64,000 nucleotides of DNA from Algoriphagus aestuarii (GCA_017051695.1 JAFIDK010000007.1:248001-312000); one strand, 5' to 3'; positions 8,237 through 16,568 are shown, counted from the first letter of the stretch. Translations and numbers: made by a program. Notes: a model not told the origin generated them from the letters alone.

Positions 8237-9411
8237 TCAAAGTAGACGAAAAGGGTTTTTACGGAAGGTTTGGAGGAGCTTATATTCCTGAGATGCTACA
8301 TCCAAATGTGGAGGAATTGAGGGAAAGCTACGAGGCAATCATGGCTTCAGGGGAGTTTCAGGATGAATTCAGAGGATTGTTGAAAGACTATGTGGGCAGA
8401 CCGACACCATTATACTTCGCTTCCCGACTCTCAGAAAAATTTGGAGCCAAAATCTACCTAAAGCGTGAAGACTTATGTCATACTGGTGCGCACAAGGTCA
8501 ACAATACAATTGGTCAAATCATTTTGGCCAAAAAACTGGGTAAAAAGCGAATTATTGCTGAAACAGGTGCTGGACAACATGGTGTGGCTACTGCTACCGT
8601 TTGTGCTTTGATGGGGATGGAATGCACGATTTACATGGGAGAGATTGACATTGCCAGACAGCATCCAAATGTGGAGCGGATGAAGATCCTTGGAGCGACA
8701 GTCGTACCTGCGACTTCCGGTTCGAAAACCTTAAAAGATGCGACCAATGAAGCCATGCGTGCTTGGATCAATAATCCTGTGGATACGCATTACATTATTG
8801 GTTCGGTCGTAGGTCCTCACCCTTATCCGGAAATGGTTGCCCGTTTTCAATCTGTAATTTCAGAGGAAATCAAATGGCAATTGCAAGAGAAAGAAGGAAC
8901 AGAAAACCCTGACATTGTCATCGCTTGTGTCGGTGGAGGATCGAATGCAGCTGGTGCTTTTTATCATTATTATAATACCCCTGATGTTCGATTGGTCGCT
9001 GCTGAAGCGGGAGGTTTAGGAGTGAATTCCGGGAAAACTGCCGCAACAACAGCTAAAGGAACCCCTGGCATTCTTCATGGGTCAAAAACGATTTTGATGC
9101 AAACTGAAGACGGTCAAGTAGTGGAGCCACATTCTATTTCTGCAGGTTTGGATTACCCTGGAATTGGCCCTGTCCATGCACATTTGTTTGATGTGGGAAG
9201 GGGAGAATTTGTAGCAGTTGAGGATAAAGATGCTATGGCAGCTGGAATAGAGCTTAGTCGATTAGAAGGAATCATCCCAGCGATCGAGTCTGCACATGCG
9301 ATTTATGCCTTGAACCTGATTGAATACTCCAAAGATGATGTGATCGTAATCAACCTTTCAGGAAGAGGGGATAAAGATTTGGATACCTACATCAAATGGG
9401 GAGGATACTGA
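8233..9411 (+). CDS. trpB: tryptophan synthase beta chain
   Basis: A 392-residue PLP enzyme that condenses indole with serine. Seen: [19 protein letters not shown] with the PLP lysine at residue 88, [13 protein letters not shown] around 112-124, the PLP phosphate loop GGGSNA and the C-terminal NLSGRGDKD. This is the classical TrpB1 form that pairs with TrpA, not the TrpB2 type, as shown by its length, the intact LCHTGAHK segment and its place in the operon. Its start overlaps the end of trpF, while a 219-base repeat-bearing gap separates it from trpA. Confidence 0.97.
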   Translation: MIKVDEKGFYGRFGGAYIPEMLHPNVEELRESYEAIMASGEFQDEFRGLLKDYVGRPTPLYFASRLSEKFGAKIYLKREDLCHTGAHKVNNTIGQIILAKKLGKKRIIAETGAGQHGVATATVCALMGMECTIYMGEIDIARQHPNVERMKILGATVVPATSGSKTLKDATNEAMRAWINNPVDTHYIIGSVVGPHPYPEMVARFQSVISEEIKWQLQEKEGTENPDIVIACVGGGSNAAGAFYHYYNTPDVRLVAAEAGGLGVNSGKTAATTAKGTPGILHGSKTILMQTEDGQVVEPHSISAGLDYPGIGPVHAHLFDVGRGEFVAVEDKDAMAAGIELSRLEGIIPAIESAHAIYALNLIEYSKDDVIVINLSGRGDKDLDTYIKWGGY

Positions 9412-9412
9412 G

Positions 9413-9626
9413 GAAGTACGAAATACGATTTTTGATTTGCGAAATTCAAAAGAACTCCAATCGTATTTTCTCAAATCAAACCACATGGAAAATGAATACC
9501 GAACTATGAACGCCGAATTCAAAATAATTAGATAAGGCGTCCAGTAAATAGGAATGACGATTGAGAAAGGCAAGAAACTTAAACTCTAAGTGGAGCCTCG
9601 TAAATCGTAATTCGTAAATCGTAATT
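9413..9626 (+). repeat. heptamer-built inverted-repeat element between trpB and trpA
   Basis: The gap between trpB and trpA begins with GAAGTACGAAATACGATTT (9413-9431) and ends with CTCGTAAATCGTAATTCG followed by TAAATCGTAATT (about 9598-9626). The ends are inverted copies of one another and are made of repeated heptamers of the form TCGTAAA/TCGTAAT. The rest has no gene. The same element type occurs at 10483-10514, 18441-18579 and 19342-19464. Confidence 0.7.
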
Positions 9627-9630
9627 AAAA

Positions 9631-10404
9631 ATGAACCGAATACATACATTATTTAATACAAAAAAAGATCGCGTTCTTTCGATCTATTTTACTGCTGGCT
9701 TCCCCAAGCTGGAAGATACAATGCCCATCATGGAGGCAATCCAAGCAGGTGGAGCTGATATCATCGAGGTAGGAGTGCCATATTCTGATCCAGTAGCGGA
9801 TGGGCCTACCATTCAGGATAGCAATATGATCGCCCTGGAAAATGGGATTTCGCTCAAGAAAATATTCGAGCAATTGGCTGGTTTCCGTGAAAAAATCCAT
9901 ATTCCTGTGGTTTTGATGGGGTACCTAAATCCTATTATGCAATATGGGATGGAGGAGTTTTGCAAGAAATGCCAAGAAGTGGGTGTGGATGGTCTGATCC
10001 TTCCGGATTTACCGATGCAGCAATTCATAGATGATTACAAAGGTTTGTTTGAACACTATGGTTTAGTCAATACATTTCTTATATCTCCTCAGACCTCCGA
10101 TAAGAGAATCCGGGAAATCGATGAGAACACTTCGGGCTTTATTTACATGGTTTCTTCCCATAGCATTACTGGTGCGAAATCAGGGATTTCCGAAGAGCAA
10201 ATAGCTTATTTCGAAAGAGTAAAAGCTATGAACTTGAAAAACCCAAGATTGATTGGGTTTGGGATTTCCGACACAGAAACATTTACCACTGCATCTAATT
10301 ATAGTAATGGAGCCATTATTGGTTCGGCTTTTATCAAGACAGTCAAAGATTCTAAAAACTTAAGCGAGGATATTAGGGATTACATTCAATCTGTAATGGA
10401 TTGA
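9631..10404 (+). CDS. trpA: tryptophan synthase alpha chain
   Basis: A 257-residue TIM-barrel enzyme that cleaves indole-3-glycerol phosphate and passes indole through a tunnel to TrpB. Seen: FTAGFPKLEDT at 20-30, EVGVPYSDPVADGPTIQ with the catalytic glutamate at residue 46 and aspartate at 57, LPDLPM near 128-133, and the phosphate-binding GFGIS plus GSAF near the C-terminus. The ATG at 9631 lies 4 bases after the heptamer repeat, so the repeat supplies the whole upstream translation-initiation region. Confidence 0.96.
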   Translation: MNRIHTLFNTKKDRVLSIYFTAGFPKLEDTMPIMEAIQAGGADIIEVGVPYSDPVADGPTIQDSNMIALENGISLKKIFEQLAGFREKIHIPVVLMGYLNPIMQYGMEEFCKKCQEVGVDGLILPDLPMQQFIDDYKGLFEHYGLVNTFLISPQTSDKRIREIDENTSGFIYMVSSHSITGAKSGISEEQIAYFERVKAMNLKNPRLIGFGISDTETFTTASNYSNGAIIGSAFIKTVKDSKNLSEDIRDYIQSVMD

Positions 10405-10482
10405 AAAGTTGTAAGACTTGAAAATTGAAAAATTCAACCCTTTCAAACCTAAGTTCAACTAGCAAATCAATATTTACCAAGA

Positions 10483-10514
10483 TTTCGTACATCGTATTTC
10501 ATAATTCGTAATTC
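10483..10514 (+). repeat. heptamer repeat upstream of the DAHP synthase gene
   Basis: TTTCGTACATCGTATTTC followed by ATAATTCGTAATTC is one side of the same heptamer-built element. It ends 3 bases before the start codon of the next gene; the matching inverted half is degenerate here. Confidence 0.55.
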
Positions 10515-10517
10515 ACC

Positions 10518-11537
10518 ATGATCATACAGCTTCAGCCCGATATATCCGATAAACAAAAGGAAAACCTGATCGAAAAAGTCAATGGTATTGGCTACAAAAC
10601 TACCGAAGTAAAAACCCAACTGGGGGATTACCTAATCGGGATCGGAAAAAAGGATTTCGATATTCGAAAGATTGGACAGATGGATGGGATCGTCGATATC
10701 CATATCGTTTCTGACGAATACAAACTGGTTTCCAAAAAATGGAAAGCAAAACCAACATCCATCGATTTGGGAGACAATATCTTTATCAAAGATGGAGAGA
10801 TGGCAGTCATCACCGGTCCGTGTTCCATAGAATCCGAAGAACAAATCCGGGCCGTAGTGGCACATTGTGTTGAAAATGACATAAAAATGATGCGGGGCGG
10901 AGTATTTAAACCCAGGAGCAGCCCTTACGCATTTAGAGGCTTAGGCTTGGAAGGTTTGAAGCTTTGGCATCAAATCGCCAGCGAAGCAGGAATCAAGATT
11001 GTGACTGAAGTGATGCAAACCTCCCAGATCGAAGAAATGTACCCTTTTGTAGATGTGTATCAGGTAGGGGCAAGAAATTCACAGAATTTTAACTTACTAG
11101 ATGAACTGGGCAAAGTAGATAAAGCCGTGATGATCAAGCGAGGGATCTCTGGAACTATCGAAGAATTATTACAATCCGCAGAATATGTATTTTCCGGAGG
11201 AAATGAAAAATTGATTCTTTGTGAGAGAGGAATCAGAACTTACGAAAGAGCTTCCAGAAACACCTTGGATTTGAATGCGATTCCAATTTTGAAAGCAAAA
11301 TCACATTTGCCGGTGATTGTGGATCCATCTCATGGAATCGGTATCCGTGCCTATGTGCCTCAAATGGCTTTGGCTGGTGTGATGTCTGGTGCAGATGGAA
11401 TCATCTATGAATCGCATGAAGTTCCCGAGAAAGCCTATTCCGATGGCCAACAGACATTGGATTTTGCACAAAGTGCAAGGTTAGCAGCATGGATCAGAGA
11501 GAGTTTCGCGATGCGAAAAGGATTTGATTTGTTGTAA
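10518..11537 (+). CDS. aroF: 3-deoxy-7-phosphoheptulonate (DAHP) synthase, type I-beta with N-terminal regulatory domain
   Basis: A 339-residue enzyme condensing phosphoenolpyruvate with erythrose 4-phosphate, the entry to the shikimate pathway. Seen: an N-terminal domain of about 70 residues of the ferredoxin-like type found in Thermotoga-like DAHP synthases, then the barrel with GPCSIES at about 95-101, GGVFKPRSSPYAFRG, KRGISGT, CERGIRTYE and VDPSHGIG with metal-binding residues. In known members the extra domain mediates inhibition by Phe or Tyr. Its place at the end of the trp operon means chorismate supply rises with Trp starvation. The last 146 bases are duplicated at 12199-12344. Confidence 0.93.
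   Translation: MIIQLQPDISDKQKENLIEKVNGIGYKTTEVKTQLGDYLIGIGKKDFDIRKIGQMDGIVDIHIVSDEYKLVSKKWKAKPTSIDLGDNIFIKDGEMAVITGPCSIESEEQIRAVVAHCVENDIKMMRGGVFKPRSSPYAFRGLGLEGLKLWHQIASEAGIKIVTEVMQTSQIEEMYPFVDVYQVGARNSQNFNLLDELGKVDKAVMIKRGISGTIEELLQSAEYVFSGGNEKLILCERGIRTYERASRNTLDLNAIPILKAKSHLPVIVDPSHGIGIRAYVPQMALAGVMSGADGIIYESHEVPEKAYSDGQQTLDFAQSARLAAWIRESFAMRKGFDLL
11392..11537 (+). repeat. direct repeat, proximal copy: 3' end of the DAHP synthase gene
   Basis: These 146 bases, running to the stop codon, recur at 12199-12344 with 5 substitutions and no gaps. The two copies flank the toxin-antitoxin pair and are offset by 807 bases. Confidence 0.95.
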
Positions 11538-11563
11538 AAGCTATCTGTAGAATTGGTTGTTAT

Positions 11564-11583
11564 GCTGCTTCTCAGGAAGCAGC
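11564..11583 (+). repeat. small palindrome
   Basis: GCTGCTTC and GAAGCAGC form an 8-bp stem with a TCAG loop. No T run follows, so it is not a standard terminator. It resembles the units at 16751-16907 (GCTTCT...AGAAGC). Confidence 0.5.
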
Positions 11584-11607
11584 AGTTTAGCGTTCAGGTA
11601 ATTGATT

Positions 11608-11895
11608 TCAAAGGAGTTTTGAAAGATCCTGTCTGCCTATAATTGCCATTATTTCTACGGTGTCTTGATTTATCTTAAAATAGATGCTGTCGGCCCCACA
11701 AACACAGCGTCTATATCCTTCCTTGAGGAATTCCACTGATTCAAAGGAATAAGGTCTTTCGGGAATCATTTCAAAGTAGCTGAAAAAATCTTCAAAATAG
11801 CGATCAGCCTGTGCCATACCGAATCTCTGTACTCCATAGTGGTGGATACGAATCAAGTCATTCTTTGCTTCCTCACTTAATCGGTAGCTAGCCAT
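11608..11895 (-). CDS. RelE/ParE-family toxin
   Basis: A 95-residue protein of the RelE/ParE superfamily. Seen: the N-terminal YRLSEEAKNDLIRIHHYGVQ helix typical of ParE toxins, FEMIPERPYSF in the middle, the strand segment YRRCVCGADSIYFKI and the C-terminal EIMAIIGRQD. ParE proteins poison DNA gyrase while RelE proteins cleave mRNA; the sequence looks closer to ParE, but the target is inference. It overlaps the antitoxin gene upstream by 8 bases, the usual antitoxin-first layout. The pair lies between the two copies of the DAHP synthase 3' end, so it is part of an insertion. Confidence 0.88.
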   Translation of the reverse strand: MASYRLSEEAKNDLIRIHHYGVQRFGMAQADRYFEDFFSYFEMIPERPYSFESVEFLKEGYRRCVCGADSIYFKINQDTVEIMAIIGRQDLSKLL

Positions 11896-12127
11896 TCAGC
11901 AAGGCTTTCGCTTCTGCTAGGATTTGCTCTTTGGTTTGTAAGGTAAACCCACTTTTTTCAGCATTATCCAATTTAGCCCTCAACCAATCAATTTCTGCTT
12001 GCTGCTTTCTGGCTTGTCTGATGAGGTCATTCACCAGTTCACTTTTGCTGGCGTATTCCTGATTATCCACTTGGGCTTTCAGCCATTTGTCATTTGGGGC
12101 GGTGAGAGAAATACTTTGTCTGGCCAT
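11888..12127 (-). CDS. ParD-like antitoxin, ribbon-helix-helix
   Basis: A 79-residue protein with the N-terminal ribbon-helix-helix pattern of CopG/ParD DNA-binding antitoxins: MARQSISLTAPNDKWLKAQV followed by ASKSELVNDLIRQARKQQ, with the conserved SKSELVND turn. The C-terminal half (EIDWLRAKLDNAEKSGFTLQ and onward) would wrap the toxin. Proteins of this class bind their own promoter and repress the operon, so self-regulation is expected. It is the first gene of the pair and overlaps the toxin by 8 bases. Confidence 0.88.
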   Translation of the reverse strand: MARQSISLTAPNDKWLKAQVDNQEYASKSELVNDLIRQARKQQAEIDWLRAKLDNAEKSGFTLQTKEQILAEAKALLNG

Positions 12128-12198
12128 AGCTTCATGTTTGATGTAAATTTACACCAAAATAGAATCAGCGACAAGCTTATAAGTAATGATTTTTGGAA

Positions 12199-12344
12199 CA
12201 GATGGAATCATCTATGAATCACATGAAGTTCCCGAGAAAGCCTATTCCGATGGCCAACAGACATTGGATTTTGCACAAAGTGCAAGGTTAGCAGCATGGA
12301 TCAGAAAGAGTTTCGCGATGCGAAAAGGATTTGAATTGTTATAG
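12199..12344 (+). pseudogene. orphan 3' fragment of a DAHP synthase gene (distal repeat copy)
   Basis: This plus-strand stretch keeps an open frame for the last 47 residues of DAHP synthase, ending in GFELL and a TAG stop, but has no start or upstream part. It differs from the intact gene's end at 5 of 146 positions: a silent TCG/TCA, GAG to AAG (Glu to Lys), GAT to GAA, TTG to TTA, and the stop codon TAA to TAG. It is a relic of insertion or unequal recombination and has no plausible coding role. Confidence 0.92.
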
Positions 12345-12390
12345 GATTTTAGAAAATAGTGGTTTAAAAATAATCAAGAAAAACTAAAAT

Positions 12391-13434
12391 CTATTGATTT
12401 AAATCGTATTGAATTAAGCGATATTCAGTAGAGTCACTTCCATAGGCTAATCCATAAAGCTCTTCATCATTATAGATTGCTATTTGAGAAATGGGTAAAT
12501 TTAATTTATATTCTTTAATAGGTTTTCCTTCGAAATCAAAAACTAAAACTGTTTGGCCAAAAATAGAGTGTTCCAATTTTTCATCTATATATAAAAGATA
12601 GATGAAATTGTCAGTTACAAATGATGAGTAATAGAAACGAATATCTCCAATGTGTTCAATGTCGGGTAATTCATCTGGCCCAAAAATGGATGTTTTTTTG
12701 TTATTTTTAAGGTTATAAATATCAAGGAATGGAACTTTATAATAAGGGATAATAAATATGTCTCCTTTATTTAAAAGATTCGCAAATGAAATAACTTCTT
12801 GTTCTTCCGATGGAGTTAAATTTGGATATTTATTTGTTGATCTCGGTAATTCCCCAAACTTCTTAACTTCTTTGAAATCACTATTCATTGAAATATTGTA
12901 AAATCTTGCGTCCGTCTTATTTGGATTTCCAAGATAAAATAGATCCATTCCCTTTACTACTACGGAATTACTGTAATTCAAGTCTTTATTAAGGTATTCG
13001 AAAGTATGAGGTTTATCACGTATTAATGAGTCTATATTAAAGAAAACAATTTTACCCAATTCAGTATCAAATATTCCAACATTAGTTTTTTCTGAAGAAA
13101 TAATTTTCCATGGCATTAATATTTCTCCAGGTCCGGCTCCTATTGTGCCTTTAATACCGAGGTATTCTTTATTAGGGATTTCTACGACATGTAAGAAATT
13201 ATCAGAAGCGGTTTCTGTAATGAAAAGATACTTATCAACAATATGAATCGAAGTCGGAATTAGCAAAGAATCTGAAATTTGATTTAGAACACTGCCTGAT
13301 ATTTCAATAATTTCATTAAAACTGTCTTTTGTTAATTTTACTTTATCAATTTTATAAGTTTCGGGGGAATTGGTTTCAGGAGAAGAACACCCGACTATGT
13401 ATACCAAAAGAACTTTATATAATAGTTTTTTCAT
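12391..13434 (-). CDS. beta-propeller lipoprotein (6-bladed propeller type)
   Basis: A 347-residue lipoprotein: MKKLLYKVLLVYIVGCSSPE has a signal peptide and a lipobox ending in Cys16. The mature part has repeating beta-rich segments of about 45-50 residues (for example KYLFITETASDNFLHVV, GPGEILMPWKIISS, DIFIIPYYKVPFLDIY) as in the six-bladed propeller lipoproteins of Bacteroidota. These often sit beside NVEALA peptides, as here. The base composition is more AT-rich than the flanking trp and his genes, which suits an accessory origin. The ligand is unknown. Confidence 0.75.
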   Translation of the reverse strand: MKKLLYKVLLVYIVGCSSPETNSPETYKIDKVKLTKDSFNEIIEISGSVLNQISDSLLIPTSIHIVDKYLFITETASDNFLHVVEIPNKEYLGIKGTIGAGPGEILMPWKIISSEKTNVGIFDTELGKIVFFNIDSLIRDKPHTFEYLNKDLNYSNSVVVKGMDLFYLGNPNKTDARFYNISMNSDFKEVKKFGELPRSTNKYPNLTPSEEQEVISFANLLNKGDIFIIPYYKVPFLDIYNLKNNKKTSIFGPDELPDIEHIGDIRFYYSSFVTDNFIYLLYIDEKLEHSIFGQTVLVFDFEGKPIKEYKLNLPISQIAIYNDEELYGLAYGSDSTEYRLIQYDLNQ

Positions 13435-13450
13435 GTCAAAATTTTCAAAA

Positions 13451-13478
13451 GAGAGAAGCCTAATGAATAGCTTCTCTC
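13451..13478 (-). terminator. hairpin between the NVEALA-like gene and the lipoprotein gene
   Basis: On the minus strand GAGAGAAGC and GCTTCTCTC form a 9-bp stem with a 10-base loop followed by TTTTGAAAATTTTG. The T run is short, so it probably terminates only partly, giving more peptide transcript than lipoprotein transcript. Confidence 0.6.
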
Positions 13479-13494
13479 AAAAATTAATATTTAT

Positions 13495-13779
13495 TTAATA
13501 TTTTTTAGTCCAGCCAGGAGCAGTTGCAATTATTGGAACACCGTTAGCATCTTCTGTATTATATGTACACATTGTATTTGGATCACGTTTACATACGTCT
13601 TGTGTCGTTATTGGTTTATCTGAACTACTTGAAGAACTACTACTTGTAGATTGTGCAAGTGCATCATTGCTAAGAGAAATAAAAGGATCATCCAGACTTA
13701 CTTTGACATTGAAATAGAGTGCCATAAAGAATATAGCTACTGCTAGGTATTTTCCGATTTTTTTTAAATTTGAATTCAT
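13495..13779 (-). CDS. NVEALA-like exported peptide precursor
   Basis: A 94-residue protein with a basic start, a hydrophobic segment (YLAVAIFFMALYFNVKVSL) and then LSNDALAQ at about 36-43, which resembles the NVEALA motif of a Bacteroidota peptide family once proposed to be natural-product precursors. A run of serines (STSSSSSSSS) links it to a short C-terminal part with two cysteines (VCKRDPNTMCTY) and an aromatic, lysine-rich end. The product is probably exported and cut after the ALA site, leaving a peptide of about 50 residues. The neighbouring propeller lipoprotein matches the usual context. The role of the family is unknown. Confidence 0.68.
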   Translation of the reverse strand: MNSNLKKIGKYLAVAIFFMALYFNVKVSLDDPFISLSNDALAQSTSSSSSSSSDKPITTQDVCKRDPNTMCTYNTEDANGVPIIATAPGWTKKY

Positions 13780-13855
13780 GATTTTTTTTAATTTACCGTT
13801 AAAATTTTGATTTTAAGGAGTTTTAGTCCTTTGAACGTTGATTTTTTTCGTTTCC

Positions 13856-14845
13856 CTACGTCATGAAAGTCCTCCTTTCTTTTTGGTGTGAATTTTTTAC
13901 TATACCCAAGCTCTTTTTGGTTGCTTCGATATTGCTTTTGGATATCAGATAAGTTGGTCGCATGCTGAGCTCAGTATAGATCTTTCCCACATATTCACCG
14001 ATCAGCCCCAATACAATCAATTGTACTCCGGAGAGGAATACCACGCTGGCCACCAGAGACGCCCATCCCGGTACGGTCTTTCCAAGACCGACGGCCAATA
14101 TCGCATAGGCTCCATAGCCAAAAGCGAGGAATGCGAAGAAAACCCCCAAAGCCAATGCAAGCCGTAGGGGCTTTACACTAAATGAGGTGATCCCGTTGCT
14201 GGCGAGGTTGAGCATCTTCCATATTCCATATTTTGTCTCTCCAAATTTCCTGACATCCTCCCTGTAATGAATAACAGCCTGTTTGTAACCCACCCATGAA
14301 AATATGCCCCTGAGGTACAGATTTTGTGTCTGAATATTCCTGATGATATCAGCCACTTTTCTGTCGAAAAGGCGGAAATCAGCGCCGTTTGGCAAAACCT
14401 TATGATCTGCCAGATAAGATAAAAGTGTATAATATCCTGCGGAAGTCAGTTTTTTGAGCAAAGAGGGCTGGCCTTGGTTTTTGCAGACTGCCGTCACGAT
14501 ATCATTGCCCTTTTGTCAGAGCGTGATCATTTCCGGGATGGTCTCCGGTGGTTTTTGGAGATCAGCGTCCATGGTGACCACACAGTCTCCTTTTGCATGG
14601 TCTATTCCGGCTTTGAGGGCAGCCTGATGTCCGAAATTCCTGGAGAACGTGATATATCTGACATGTGGATTGATAGTCTGAGCCAATTCGATCTTATGCT
14701 GTGTACCATCCTTACTCCCATCATTGACGAATAGGATTTCATGGCTATAGTCCGCCAATGCCTCATCCAAGCGAATCAGTAGTGGGGTAATATTTTCCTC
14801 CTCATTATAGCAGGGGATTACGACTGATACTAAGAAGTCATTCAT
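13856..14845 (-). pseudogene. GT2-family polyprenyl-phosphate glycosyltransferase interrupted by an in-frame TGA
   Basis: The frame from 14845 encodes a dolichol-phosphate-mannose-synthase-like enzyme: SVVIPCYNEEENI at the start, NDGSKDGT, SRNFGHQAALKAGI, and the DxD motif in VTMDADLQ. After PPETIPEMITL a TGA at 14516-14518 interrupts it; the same frame then continues with QKGNDIVTAVCKN and the rest, with two C-terminal membrane helices, to 13856. A tryptophan (TGG) is the usual residue at this place in the family, so one G-to-A change explains the break. Joined length is 329 codons, normal for the family. A restart at the GTG at 14497 would lack the nucleotide-sugar site. It overlaps the upstream GT-C gene by 8 bases. 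Confidence 0.85.
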
Positions 14846-16196
14846 TTTCGATGAGGTTAAAGAGTTCGGGCTGTTCTGATTTCTTCTTTTCTATGATTTC
14901 ATTCACGCTGGCTTTTGCCGATTCACTGTTTTTCCAGTCAGCGGTCCTCATGAATGTATGGACGACCAAAAATAGAAACCATGCTGTGCATCCAACTATT
15001 ATTATTGGTCTATTGTGTGAAGAGAGCCACTGGTCCATTTGCCAGATCAGTATCAATGCTATCCCTATCATGCTGAGGTACATATATCTGTCCGCGGTGA
15101 TGACTGTGCGGGGCAGTGGGATGATATGCAGTACCAAAAGGAGATTGGCCAAAAAGAAAAGGAAACCAAAAACCACAGGCCTGTTCCCTTTGCGGTAGTT
15201 GTCCCAAAAATACCAGCCTACAATGGCTGCAAGCAGGATATATCCATAGAAATAGAGAGGAAGTGGCTCTCCGGGGGAAACAGGGAATGGATGCATAAAA
15301 TATAACTTGACCGGGGCCAAAAAGCGAAAGATATACTCGCTAATACAGTATAGACCGAATACCAATCTCTGGGAAAAGGGGTATCCATCGGAACTCATTG
15401 TCCCCAGATTGTTGACCGATGAAAAATACCAAAACCCTAAAGCCATCAAAAAGAAAGGGAATTTTTCCAGCAAAACTCGCGAATGGTACAACTTCTTCCA
15501 TTCCAGTCCTGCATATCTTCCAAACACTAGGTCAAAGAGGATCAGGTTTAAGGGAAGGATGATCGCCTGCTCCTTCGCCCCAAAACCCAAAGCATATGTC
15601 AGAGCGGTCAAGAATAACCATAGCCAATGGGAGGTTTGAATATATCTGATGTAACTGTACAAAGCGAGCAGTGTGAAAAAGCCATACAAAACAATTTTGG
15701 AAGCGCTGATCCAGGCCACGGACTCTACTTGTAAGGGGTGGATGGCAAAGATCAATGCGGTAAAGAAGCTGTATGCATTGATCTTAGCGTGTGCTGCCCG
15801 TGGGATCAAAACCGGGACCAGATTGGTGGTCATCGCATATAACAATGCCGTACTTCCACAGTGAACCAGCAGACAGGCAGTGTGAAATGCAGCCGCATTC
15901 ATACCAAAGAGTTGGTCTATCACGTAGTAGAACATTGAGTTTACCGGAGAATACTGCATCTGCCAGAAATGGGTGAAATGATAATATATATCCTGAAAGG
16001 ATGCTCCGTTTACGAGTGGGTTTTCCAGCACCTGCCAGGTATCATCCCAGTCAAGTTGGAAGCCGTTGGAAAACGTTGGAAGAAATACCAAAAAAGAAAT
16101 GAGAGTTAAAGCCAAGTATGGAGTTACTTTAAATTCACCAATTTTGGTAATCATTGCCAAAGAAAAGGTTGGTTGTTGTATAGTAGACTCTTTCAT
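14838..16196 (-). CDS. GT-C type polytopic membrane glycosyltransferase (TMTC/PMT-like)
   Basis: A 452-residue inner-membrane protein with about 10-11 hydrophobic segments. Near residue 50 is GFQLDWDDTWQVLENPLV, the acidic first periplasmic loop found in PMT/TMTC-type glycosyltransferases, and near 170 HPLQVESVAWISASKIVLY, another family hallmark. Related proteins usually carry TPR repeats at the C-terminus; here only a short polar tail (EIIEKKKSEQPE) follows. Such enzymes use polyprenyl-phosphate sugars, which the overlapping GT2 gene would have supplied, so the pair probably added a sugar to an exported protein or glycan. With the GT2 gene broken the pathway may be inactive unless another GT2 enzyme serves it. 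Confidence 0.72.
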   Translation of the reverse strand: MKESTIQQPTFSLAMITKIGEFKVTPYLALTLISFLVFLPTFSNGFQLDWDDTWQVLENPLVNGASFQDIYYHFTHFWQMQYSPVNSMFYYVIDQLFGMNAAAFHTACLLVHCGSTALLYAMTTNLVPVLIPRAAHAKINAYSFFTALIFAIHPLQVESVAWISASKIVLYGFFTLLALYSYIRYIQTSHWLWLFLTALTYALGFGAKEQAIILPLNLILFDLVFGRYAGLEWKKLYHSRVLLEKFPFFLMALGFWYFSSVNNLGTMSSDGYPFSQRLVFGLYCISEYIFRFLAPVKLYFMHPFPVSPGEPLPLYFYGYILLAAIVGWYFWDNYRKGNRPVVFGFLFFLANLLLVLHIIPLPRTVITADRYMYLSMIGIALILIWQMDQWLSSHNRPIIIVGCTAWFLFLVVHTFMRTADWKNSESAKASVNEIIEKKKSEQPELFNLIENE

Positions 16197-16383
16197 AAAA
16201 ATTCTTGAGTATAAATTTGAAAAAATATTAAATTAATTAATCAGACAAAATCAGACAAAATCTAGAATTTATTGGATAAATGAAATCGAGGTTCAAGTTA
16301 AATAGTTGAATTTATTTGTTTTTTTACAAGGAAATTAGTTATACTTAACTGTTAAAATTTTATTAAAACTAATTTTGTCTTTT

Positions 16384-16557
16384 ATGAAGAATCATGTTAA
16401 AACCAGACAGCAAATGGCGGAGGAGTATGGAGTTTCTGTCCGAACTTTGGCTCGTTGGATTAATGAGAAAAATCTTGAATTAGGGAAAGGACTTTTGACT
16501 CCAATTGATCAAGAGCTTATTTATAAGGCATTTGGAAGTCCCACTGAAAAGATTTAG
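16384..16557 (+). CDS. small helix-turn-helix protein
   Basis: A 57-residue protein starting at the ATG at 16384 (an upstream TTG would add three residues but is less likely). The segment TRQQMAEEYGVSVRTLARWI is a helix-turn-helix of the kind seen in small MerR- or transposase-like DNA-binding proteins, and little else follows. It may regulate a nearby accessory gene or be a remnant of a mobile element; neither can be shown. It stands alone, divergent from the glycosyltransferase genes and upstream of the his leader. Confidence 0.6.
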   Translation: MKNHVKTRQQMAEEYGVSVRTLARWINEKNLELGKGLLTPIDQELIYKAFGSPTEKI

Positions 16558-16568
16558 CCATCTGATTT

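Noticed and set aside
14516-14518. The in-frame TGA in the GT2 gene as a recoded selenocysteine or as tryptophan under a changed code.
   Set aside because: No suitable stem-loop follows, the family has Trp and not Cys or Sec here, and other genes in the window use TGA as an ordinary stop (for example trpC, hisA and the aldo/keto reductase).
14474-15639. Several overlapping plus-strand frames opposite the glycosyltransferase genes.
   Set aside because: All lie antisense to the GT2 and GT-C genes, are unlike known proteins and contradict the clear motifs on the other strand.
16243-16263. Short tandem TCAGACAAAA x2 upstream of the GT-C gene.
   Set aside because: Only two copies of a 10-base unit in an AT-rich region; it fits chance slippage and shows no further structure.
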